From positions 1-12,567 of the forward strand of contig JABJIU010000192.1 in assembly GCA_018661145.1 (NCBI GenBank): a stretch of DNA of 12,567 bases. The letters run 5' to 3'. Positions 7,078-12,567 of this stretch are shown in pieces. The notes beneath the pieces are model-generated. The model ran no database searches, was not told the origin of the DNA, and was given only the letters and a program-made list of their open reading frames with translations. This stretch comes from Pseudomonadota bacterium. Lineage in GTDB: Bacteria > Pseudomonadota > Gammaproteobacteria > Arenicellales > UBA868. The stretch's first letter is position 1; each line of letters starts with the position of its first letter. The position numbers and the translations under genes were made by a program.

Positions 7078-8751
7078 ATGTCAGAAACCTTTGAACAACT
7101 CCTTGAAGAAAGCCTGAAAGGCGCGGTAATGCAGACTGGCGCCGTCATCTCAGCTGAAATTGTCGAAATCAACGGTGACTATGTCGTTGTCAATGCCGGC
7201 CTGAAGTCAGAATCCGAAATTCCCGCGACCCAGTTTCGGGACGCAGATGGGGCCGTCTCTGTACAGGTCGGTGAATTCGTCGAGGTGGCAATCGAAGCCA
7301 TTGAAGATGGCTTCGGAAATACTCGGCTGTCCCGCGAACGCGCCAGGCGCGTGAAATCCTGGGAAACACTCAAGGTCGCATTTGAAAGCGAATCGGTTGT
7401 TACCGGTTTCTTGACGGGTAAGGTAAAAGGAGGCTTCACCGTGTCATTGGATGAAGTGCGGGCGTTTCTCCCGGGTTCCCTCGCTGATGTTCGACCCGTT
7501 ACAGACTCGGCGCATCTCGAGAACCGCGAACTGGAGTTTAAGGTCATTAAGCTCGACCAGGGTCGTAACAACGTCGTCGTCTCCCGACGAGCTGTCGTTG
7601 AGAAAGAGATGCAGGAAGAGCGCAGCGCACTGCTTGAGAACCTCGAGGAAGGTCAGGTCCTCAACGGAGTAGTCAAGAACCTTACGGACTATGGTGCATT
7701 CGTCAACCTTGGAGGTCTGGATGGGTTGCTGCACATCACAGACATAGCGTGGAAGCGCGTCAAGCACCCTTCGGAGGCATTGAATGTTGGCGACGAGGTG
7801 ACTGTTCGGGTATTGAAGTTTGATCGCGAGAGGAATCGTGTTTCACTAGGAATGAAACAGTTGGGCGAGGATCCTTGGGCGGACATCGCGCGCCGGTATC
7901 CGGAAAAAACCCGAATCTTCGGAAAAGTTACCAATATCACTGACTATGGTGCGTTCGTGGAGCTTGAAGAAGGCGTCGAAGGGCTAGTGCATGTTTCCGA
8001 GATGGACTGGACCAACAAGAATGTTCACCCCAACAAAATCTGCCACCTGGGAGACGAGGTCGAGGTTATGGTCCTTGAGGTCGACTCGGAACGCCGACGA
8101 ATCTCACTTGGGATGAAACAGTGTACGGGTAATCCTTGGGATGACTTCGCGGCATCTCACCAGCGCAATGACAAGATCACCGGTGAGATCAAATCAATTA
8201 CAGACTTTGGTGTCTTCATTGGACTGGAAGGCGGTATCGACGGACTGATTCATTTAAGTGACCTCTCCTGGGATCGGGAAGGTGAGGATGCGGTCCATGA
8301 CTTCAAGAAAGGCGATCAGATCACGGCCGTGGTGTTGTCAGTGGACCCGGAACGAGAGAGAATTTCACTTGGAATCAAGCAAGCGCAGGACGATCCGTTC
8401 AATGCTTATGTCGGTACCCATTCCAAGGGAGCTTCGGTCAAAGGTGTTATTACAACGGTCGACCCAAAAGGAGCCGTGATTGAGTTGGGCGAAGGAGTAG
8501 AGGGTTACCTTCGTGCAACGGAGTTGTCGCGCGACTACGTGGAGGACGCGCGTTCAATATTGAACCCGGGCTCGGAGGTCGAGGCTAAGATTACGAGCAT
8601 TGACCGTAAGACTCGGCGGATTACACTATCGATCAAGGCGCTTGCTGCAGAAATCGAAGACAAAGCGGTGCAGCAGTATAGCGGCCAGGTATCTGCAATG
8701 ACTTCCTTGGGGGACAAGCTCAAGGAAGAACTTGAGAAGCAGGACGCCTGA
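7078..8751 (+). CDS. rpsA: 30S ribosomal protein S1
   Basis: S1 binds single-stranded mRNA on the 30S subunit and helps initiation on mRNAs with weak or structured start regions. From ATG 7078 the protein is 557 residues, exactly the E. coli length, and MSETFEQLLEESL matches the family's ribosome-binding N-terminus. An in-frame ATG at 7045 would add 11 residues not seen in the family. Six S1 (OB-fold) domains lie at about residues 21-87, 105-171, 192-260, 277-347, 364-434 and 451-520. The middle ones share NLTDYGAFV, NITDYGAFV and SITDFGVFI, followed by GLDGLLHI, GVEGLVHV and GIDGLIHL. Very conserved stretches include KVKGGF, AFLPGSL, WKRVKHPSE and SERRRISLG. The leader hairpin at 7009-7027 suggests autogenous control. 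ihfB follows 44 nt downstream. Confidence 0.97.
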   Translation: MSETFEQLLEESLKGAVMQTGAVISAEIVEINGDYVVVNAGLKSESEIPATQFRDADGAVSVQVGEFVEVAIEAIEDGFGNTRLSRERARRVKSWETLKVAFESESVVTGFLTGKVKGGFTVSLDEVRAFLPGSLADVRPVTDSAHLENRELEFKVIKLDQGRNNVVVSRRAVVEKEMQEERSALLENLEEGQVLNGVVKNLTDYGAFVNLGGLDGLLHITDIAWKRVKHPSEALNVGDEVTVRVLKFDRERNRVSLGMKQLGEDPWADIARRYPEKTRIFGKVTNITDYGAFVELEEGVEGLVHVSEMDWTNKNVHPNKICHLGDEVEVMVLEVDSERRRISLGMKQCTGNPWDDFAASHQRNDKITGEIKSITDFGVFIGLEGGIDGLIHLSDLSWDREGEDAVHDFKKGDQITAVVLSVDPERERISLGIKQAQDDPFNAYVGTHSKGASVKGVITTVDPKGAVIELGEGVEGYLRATELSRDYVEDARSILNPGSEVEAKITSIDRKTRRITLSIKALAAEIEDKAVQQYSGQVSAMTSLGDKLKEELEKQDA

Positions 8752-8795
8752 GCTTTACCTAGGCGACGGCGGCACGGTAGAACACGATGAAGACC

Positions 8796-9122
8796 ATGAC
8801 TAAGTCAGAACTCATCGAGCGTTTGTCCCTGGAGCAACCACACTTACCGCCGCGGGACGTGGAGTTTTCAGTGAATGCGGTCCTCGATTACATGCGCAGA
8901 GCTCTCGTCGCAGGGGATCGGATCGAGATTCGAGGATTCGGTAGCATTGGTCTCAGATATCGGATGCCGCGAACCGGCAGAAACCCGAAGACTGGCGACT
9001 CGGTCAGCGTGCCGGGCAAGTATGTACCGCACTTCAAGCCAGGGCGTTTGCTTCGCGAGCGTGTCAATCAGGAAAGTGTGTCCCAAATCTTGGGAGATGA
9101 AGCGTCTAGCGGGACTGAGTAA
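8796..9122 (+). CDS. ihfB: Integration host factor subunit beta
   Basis: IHF-beta pairs with IHF-alpha to form a sequence-specific DNA-bending protein used in transcription, recombination and replication. The start at 8796 (MTKSELIERL) coincides with the family N-terminus and gives 108 residues; an in-frame ATG at 8787 would add three (MKT). The body shows RIEIRGFGSI, PRTGRNPKTGD (the beta-arm with the intercalating proline) and GKYVPHFKPG. It differs from enterobacterial IHF-beta in having GLRYRMPR where SLHYRAPR is usual. It also has a C-terminal extension of about 14 residues (from QESVSQ to the end) beyond the normal end at about residue 94. HU is excluded by the IHF-beta-specific N-terminus and the rpsA-ihfB context. 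A weak GAAG precedes the start. Confidence 0.95.
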   Translation: MTKSELIERLSLEQPHLPPRDVEFSVNAVLDYMRRALVAGDRIEIRGFGSIGLRYRMPRTGRNPKTGDSVSVPGKYVPHFKPGRLLRERVNQESVSQILGDEASSGTE

Positions 9123-9176
9123 GGCCATCTCGTTTCCGTTAGAACATCAGCGGAGCCAGTGGACAAAGGCGGGTCG

Positions 9177-9479
9177 ATGCTTAAGAAAATTTTCACAACT
9201 GTCGTGACTCTGGCTGCCGTGATTGTGGGGGTTACCTTCGCCGCAAAAAATCCACAGGCGGTTTCAATTTCGTACTATTTTGATCTCGCGTGGGAGGGTC
9301 CATTGGTGATCGCGTTGGTTCTTGCTTTGGTGGCCGGCGTCGTCCTCGGCGGGGTCCCATCGCTGCTGCGGATATTCCAGCTAAAGCGGAAACTTAATAC
9401 TCTCAGGTCTGCTGGTTCTGTTGGCGCGCAGTCGACGTCTGAACCGGACGTGTCGAAAGAGCTTCGGGCCGACAGATAA
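9177..9479 (+). CDS. lapA: Lipopolysaccharide assembly protein A (LapA, DUF1049)
   Basis: LapA is a small inner-membrane protein that works with LapB in LPS assembly and LpxC turnover. The 100-residue product has two hydrophobic segments (about 4-23 and 41-63). Between them is the LapA signature AAKNPQAVSISYYFD (compare GAQNDQQVTFNYL in E. coli). A short basic, helical region (RIFQLKRKLNTLRS, about 65-78) and a polar tail follow. ATG 9177 has AAAGGCGGG just upstream at suitable spacing and gives the family N-terminus; a GTG at 9159 would add six unlikely residues. lapB begins 4 nt after the stop, so the two are almost certainly co-transcribed and translationally coupled. Confidence 0.9.
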   Translation: MLKKIFTTVVTLAAVIVGVTFAAKNPQAVSISYYFDLAWEGPLVIALVLALVAGVVLGGVPSLLRIFQLKRKLNTLRSAGSVGAQSTSEPDVSKELRADR

Positions 9480-9483
9480 GCTC

Positions 9484-10662
9484 ATGGATCCGATTTGGCT
9501 TCTCGCACTGTTACCGCTCGCGGTTCTTTCCGGTTGGCTTGCGGCATCCCGGACGCGCCCGCAGGCGCAGCGTCCCGTTATATCCGGCCGGATCTCAGAA
9601 AGCTATTACCGCAGTATCAATTTCTTGGCCAACGATCAGCACGATCAAGCCCTGGACGTATTGGCCAAGGCGCTGGAGGATCATGGCGAATCGATGGAGA
9701 TTCAGCTTGCTTTGGGCAGTTTGTTTCGGCGGCGCGGAGAAATCGAGAGAGCCACGCAAATTCATCAAAGCCTAATCGCTCGACCAGGACTTAGTTCAGA
9801 CCAGAAGAGTGAGGTCCTTTTTGAGCTCGCAAGCGATTACTTCAAGGCGGGCCTGCTTGATCGAGCAGAGAATTTATTACTGGAATTGGGTGCCGGGGAT
9901 GGGTTCCGGGAGTCGGCGCTCCGGCTTCTGGTTCAGATTTATGAAAGCGAAAAGGAATGGGAACGTGCTATCGCTGCGGGAAGCCAACTTGACCGTCTGA
10001 CTGCCGAGACGTGGGGACCCGTGATCGCGCAATATTACTGTGAACTCGGCGAGCGCGATCTCAATGCCGGGGACTACGAGGGGGCTAAGTTGCGATCGGA
10101 TGATGCGCTGAAGCTGAATCGCAAATGCGCGCGCGCCGTTATCTTGGGAGGCAGGCTGGACGCCCTGGCGGGAAGACACTGCCAGGCAGTGGAGGCTTGG
10201 GGACGCCTGGGTGATGATCACCCAGAGAGGCTCCACGAGGTGGCACGCCTGGTGCAAACAAGTTCCGAGAACATGGGAGAGCCAGAGATCTATGCGGAGT
10301 TTCTTAACCGCGCGGTGGAGGCGAGTTCGGACGAACGCCTTCAACTGCTGTTGGTGGATTACTTTTCCAAGCAGGGTCGTACTGAGGACGCTGAGGCGCA
10401 ACTGTTAACTTGGGTAGAGGAGAATGCAAGTCTTTCAGGGCTCCATTGCCTGTTGGAGATCCGAGTAGATCGGGAGCTAGGCGCCGCTTCCGAGCGCGAC
10501 TATCAGTTGGTGCGTAAAGTAACAGGCAAGTTGCTCGCGGACCGCACGGGCTACGAGTGTCGTTTCTGCGGATTCCAAGGAAAATCGCTGCATTGGCAGT
10601 GCCCCGGATGTCGGCATTGGGACACCACGGTGCCCAGGCTGCCCAACATCAAACTGTCCTAA
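9484..10662 (+). CDS. lapB: Lipopolysaccharide assembly protein B (LapB/YciM), TPR and rubredoxin-like
   Basis: LapB is an inner-membrane-anchored cytoplasmic TPR protein. It promotes FtsH-dependent degradation of LpxC, so balancing LPS with phospholipid, and organises LPS assembly enzymes. The 392-residue product (E. coli 389) has one N-terminal membrane anchor (about residues 3-21) and the conserved start of the TPR array YYRSINFLANDQHDQALDVL. Next come LGSLFRRRGEIERATQIHQSL and repeated helical TPR units to about residue 340. A C-terminal rubredoxin-like zinc knuckle has C359-x2-C362 and C373-x2-C376 (CRFC...CPGC). All four cysteines needed for metal binding are present. ATG 9484 is preferred; the frame is open upstream to 9421, but that stretch lies within lapA and has no membrane anchor. 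No clear Shine-Dalgarno, consistent with coupling to lapA. No terminator is seen after it. Confidence 0.94.
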   Translation: MDPIWLLALLPLAVLSGWLAASRTRPQAQRPVISGRISESYYRSINFLANDQHDQALDVLAKALEDHGESMEIQLALGSLFRRRGEIERATQIHQSLIARPGLSSDQKSEVLFELASDYFKAGLLDRAENLLLELGAGDGFRESALRLLVQIYESEKEWERAIAAGSQLDRLTAETWGPVIAQYYCELGERDLNAGDYEGAKLRSDDALKLNRKCARAVILGGRLDALAGRHCQAVEAWGRLGDDHPERLHEVARLVQTSSENMGEPEIYAEFLNRAVEASSDERLQLLLVDYFSKQGRTEDAEAQLLTWVEENASLSGLHCLLEIRVDRELGAASERDYQLVRKVTGKLLADRTGYECRFCGFQGKSLHWQCPGCRHWDTTVPRLPNIKLS

Positions 10663-10719
10663 CATACTGTGAAGTAGTTACCTTGAAGTCGTTAATCGGA
10701 ACAAAGAAGATGCATGGCG

Positions 10720-10748
10720 TCGTCATACAGGCGGCAGTTTTCTTTAAA
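10720..10748 (+). promoter_or_regulatory. Possible sigma70 promoter for the ComEA-like gene
   Basis: TCGTCA (10720-10725) and TTTAAA (10743-10748) are separated by 17 nt; each matches the consensus at four of six positions. The pair lies in the 111-nt gap between lapB and the ComEA-like gene and would start RNA just ahead of its ribosome binding site. The match is weak and could be chance. Confidence 0.2.
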
Positions 10749-10760
10749 CAAACGACTACA

Positions 10761-10765
10761 AGGAG
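10761..10765 (+). promoter_or_regulatory. Strong ribosome binding site of the ComEA-like gene
   Basis: AGGAG lies 8 nt before the ATG at 10774. It is the best Shine-Dalgarno in the window and fixes this start. Confidence 0.85.
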
Positions 10766-10773
10766 CGTAGACC

Positions 10774-11067
10774 ATGTCTCAATACATTCCCACAGCCATT
10801 TCCTGTGCATTACTTGCAGCCGGGCTGACCTTAGGTCCTTTTGCGAACGCGGAACCAGTCGACCTCAATCAGGCCGATGCCGAGGCTCTCGCCGACAATA
10901 TCGTCGGTGTGGGGCCTGTGCTCGCCCAAGCGATCGTGGCGTATCGGCTCGAGAACGGCGCTTTCCTGTCAGCCGAACAGCTTTTGGAGATACCTGGGTT
11001 GGGTCCGCAGATACTCGAGAAAAACGAAAAGTCTCTGTTGGTGGATGGAAAAGCCCACAAGAACTGA
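10774..11067 (+). CDS. Secreted ComEA-like helix-hairpin-helix DNA-binding protein
   Basis: The product is a 97-residue protein with a signal peptide: hydrophobic segment about residues 8-22 and a likely signal peptidase cut after ANA (26), before EPVD. The mature part, about 70 residues, is almost all one ComEA domain. VDLNQADAEALADNIVGVG and IPGLGPQILEKN carry the two helix-hairpin-helix GxG turns (GVGP, GLGP), and the link YRLENGAFLSAEQLL matches the family. Such small periplasmic ComEA proteins bind double-stranded DNA and in naturally competent species help pull DNA through the outer membrane. In others the role is unknown. It has its own strong ribosome binding site, a 111-nt gap upstream and a terminator downstream, so it may be a single-gene unit. 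Competence is an inference from family only; no other competence gene is in view. Confidence 0.85.
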   Translation: MSQYIPTAISCALLAAGLTLGPFANAEPVDLNQADAEALADNIVGVGPVLAQAIVAYRLENGAFLSAEQLLEIPGLGPQILEKNEKSLLVDGKAHKN

Positions 11068-11091
11068 TAAAATTTGCTGATGGCTTCGAGT

Positions 11092-11122
11092 AAGGGTGTC
11101 TGAGAGGGCGCCCTTTCTTTTT
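11092..11122 (+). terminator. Rho-independent terminator after the ComEA-like gene
   Basis: AAGGGTGTC (11092-11100) pairs with GGCGCCCTT (11107-11115) as a 9-bp stem with two G-T pairs and a 6-nt loop (TGAGAG). The stem is followed by TCTTTTT. It starts 25 nt after the ComEA-like stop and ends 35 nt before ugd, so it separates the two transcription units. Confidence 0.85.
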
Positions 11123-11157
11123 GTCAAACAACTTGTCTCAACTTTAGGTTCCCGCCC

Positions 11158-12495
11158 ATGCAAGTAACGATCGTTGGTAGTGGCTACGTGGGGCTGGTTT
11201 CCGGCGCGTGCCTCGCCGACGTAGGTAATCACGTCCTGTGCATGGATGTAGACCCAGACAAGATTGATAACCTCAAAAGCGGAAAGATCCCGATTTATGA
11301 GCCCGGCCTGGAGGAACTGATTACGACCAATTCGTCGGAGGGTCGACTTAATTTCACGACAGATCTAGACGAGGCGGTAGCCTTCGGAGAGGCGATTTTT
11401 ATCGCGGTTGGCACGCCGCCAGACGAAGATGGCGCTGCGGATCTCCAGCATGTTCTTGCGGTAGCCCGTGGGATTGGTGACACCCTGGCCGAGTATCGCG
11501 TCATCATCAACAAGTCTACTGTGCCGGTAGGGACGGCTGCCAAGGTCCGCTCCGAGATTCAGTCTCGGCTGGATGTTCGCGGGGTTCAGGTGGAGTTTTC
11601 TGTTGTTTCGAATCCTGAATTTCTGAAGGAAGGCGCCGCAATCGAGGACTTTCTAAAGCCAGATCGGATTGTGATTGGTACGGACGATGATCAGCCAAGA
11701 GAGCTGATGCGTGAGCTTTACGCGCCGTTTAACCGCAGTCACGACAGGCTTCTGTTCATGGACCTGCTTTCCGCTGAGCTAACCAAATACGCGGCGAATG
11801 CAATGCTGGCGACCAAAATTTCGTTTATGAACGAACTGGCGAACATTGCCGAGCGGGTGGGTGCCGATATTGAAACGGTTCGAGTCGGTATCGGTTCGGA
11901 CCCAAGAATCGGATACCACTTTATCTACCCGGGCTGTGGCTACGGCGGGTCCTGTTTTCCAAAAGATGTGCAGGCCCTCGCAAGAACGGCGGAAACTACC
12001 GGATATGAACCCAAACTCCTGAATGCTGTCGAAGCGGTGAACCATGCGCAAAAACTTAGTCTCGTAGAGAAGGTGATTTCCCGTTTCGGAGAAGACCTCA
12101 CCGGTTATCATTTTGCGGTCTGGGGCCTTGCCTTCAAGCCGAACACTGACGATATGCGAGACGCACCCAGCAGTGTAATGATCAGGGAATTGTGCGGCCA
12201 TGGTGCAACCATTTGCGCGTTCGACCCAGTTGCTATTGACGAGGCCAGAGACTTGCTTGCGGATGTTCAAGGTGTGACATTCGGTTCGGATCCTTACAAC
12301 GTTATCGAGGGCGCCGATGCGCTGTTGTTGGTGACCGAATGGAAGGCATTCCGGAGCCCGGATCTCAGTCGAATCCATGACGGACTCCGCACACCGGTTG
12401 TGTTCGATGGTCGCAATGTATTCGATCCAGAGATGGTGAGAAAGCAGGGGCTGGACTACTACAGCATCGGCCGGCGGCCGATGCTGATGGACTGA
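11158..12495 (+). CDS. ugd: UDP-glucose 6-dehydrogenase
   Basis: Ugd oxidises UDP-glucose to UDP-glucuronate with two NAD+, giving a precursor for capsule, exopolysaccharide, O-antigen or lipid A sugar synthesis. The 445-residue protein has the N-terminal Rossmann motif GSGYVGLVSG (residues 7-16) followed by an Asp pair, CMDVD, typical of NAD binding. It also has VGTPP, NKSTVPVGT and SNPEFLKEGAAIEDFLKPDR. The central helical domain carries K210 and N214 (TKYAANA), the active site carries GCGYGGSCFPKD with catalytic C266 and D270, and a C-terminal UDP-binding domain has WGLAFKPNTDDMRDAPS. All catalytic residues are present and the length is normal. GDP-mannose dehydrogenase is a relative, but these motifs and the spacing favour Ugd. 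It lies downstream of a terminator with only a weak TAGG before the ATG; no clear promoter was found. Confidence 0.94.
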   Translation: MQVTIVGSGYVGLVSGACLADVGNHVLCMDVDPDKIDNLKSGKIPIYEPGLEELITTNSSEGRLNFTTDLDEAVAFGEAIFIAVGTPPDEDGAADLQHVLAVARGIGDTLAEYRVIINKSTVPVGTAAKVRSEIQSRLDVRGVQVEFSVVSNPEFLKEGAAIEDFLKPDRIVIGTDDDQPRELMRELYAPFNRSHDRLLFMDLLSAELTKYAANAMLATKISFMNELANIAERVGADIETVRVGIGSDPRIGYHFIYPGCGYGGSCFPKDVQALARTAETTGYEPKLLNAVEAVNHAQKLSLVEKVISRFGEDLTGYHFAVWGLAFKPNTDDMRDAPSSVMIRELCGHGATICAFDPVAIDEARDLLADVQGVTFGSDPYNVIEGADALLLVTEWKAFRSPDLSRIHDGLRTPVVFDGRNVFDPEMVRKQGLDYYSIGRRPMLMD

Positions 12496-12509
12496 GGCTA
12501 ACTAAGCGT

Positions 12510-12567
12510 ATGAACACCCAAGTTACCTACCGCCTGAGTTCTCTGCGCATATTGGTCGTCGGCGATA
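12510..12567 (+). CDS. Start of next gene, possibly hldE/rfaE-type heptose kinase (3' end outside window)
   Basis: Only 19 codons are present, from ATG 12510, 14 nt after the ugd stop. They read MNTQVTYR followed by LSSLRILVVGD. The ending LRILVVGD is how the ribokinase-like domain of HldE/RfaE (heptose 7-phosphate kinase) usually begins, where VLVVGD is followed by a conserved MLD. It would fit an LPS setting next to lapAB and ugd. So short a stretch could equally be another beta-strand-first nucleotide-binding protein. No clear Shine-Dalgarno is present; the start is the first ATG after ugd. Confidence 0.45.
   Translation, partial: MNTQVTYRLSSLRILVVGD

Noticed and set aside
10557..11093. 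Plus-strand open frame (178 codons) spanning the end of lapB, the gap and the ComEA-like gene
   Set aside because: It is in another frame of two genes that have intact motifs (zinc knuckle, signal peptide plus helix-hairpin-helix), has low-complexity composition and no ribosome binding site.
11121..11149. Promoter for ugd starting with TTGTCA at 11121-11126
   Set aside because: The -35 match is good, but no -10 box occurs at a suitable distance (TTTAGG or TTAGGT only), and RNA would start almost at the ATG. The TTGTCA also overlaps the terminator T-tract.
11779..12378. Minus-strand open frame (199 codons) opposite ugd
   Set aside because: ugd is complete with all catalytic residues on the plus strand; the antisense translation shows no domain.

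Overview
The window is a contiguous piece of chromosome from a gammaproteobacterium. It most likely lies outside the Enterobacterales, closer to the Pseudomonas/Chromatiales type of gene arrangement. Every gene is on the + strand. The evidence is the block gyrA - pheA - hisC - tyrA - aroA - cmk - rpsA - ihfB - lapA - lapB, the close match of the S1 protein (557 residues, as in E. coli) and IHF-beta to gammaproteobacterial forms, and the presence of lapA/lapB, which control lipopolysaccharide assembly. There are no insertion sequences, phage genes, tRNAs, rRNAs or CRISPR arrays.

Layout. 1-1806 is the 3' two-thirds of gyrA (the breakage-reunion active site lies upstream of the window). 1891-6290 holds the aromatic amino acid genes pheA, hisC, tyrA and aroA, packed with gaps of 4-5 nt or a 4-nt overlap. 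6281-9122 holds cmk, rpsA and ihfB (CMP kinase, ribosomal protein S1, IHF-beta). 9177-10662 is lapA-lapB. 10774-11067 is a small secreted ComEA-like helix-hairpin-helix protein with its own strong ribosome binding site and a good intrinsic terminator at 11092-11122. After the terminator, 11158-12495 is a UDP-glucose 6-dehydrogenase gene (ugd). The first 19 codons of another gene, perhaps an hldE/rfaE-type heptose kinase, run off the end.

How the genes work together. The first ten genes are a variant of the known 'mixed-function supraoperon' of gammaproteobacteria, which joins aromatic amino acid synthesis to nucleotide and translation functions. PheA makes prephenate and phenylpyruvate, TyrA makes 4-hydroxyphenylpyruvate, the HisC-family enzyme can transaminate these as well as histidinol phosphate, and AroA supplies the shikimate pathway. 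Two departures stand out: serC, usually between gyrA and pheA, is absent, and tyrA and aroA are separate overlapping genes rather than the fused gene seen in Pseudomonas. The right end moves to envelope functions (LapAB, Ugd, possible heptose kinase), so a surface-polysaccharide or LPS locus probably continues downstream.

I found no convincing undescribed system here. The most useful leads are a perfect hairpin in the rpsA leader (candidate S1 autoregulation site), the two rearrangements in the supraoperon, the ComEA-like gene at the edge of an envelope locus, and the near absence of Shine-Dalgarno sequences in the closely packed genes.
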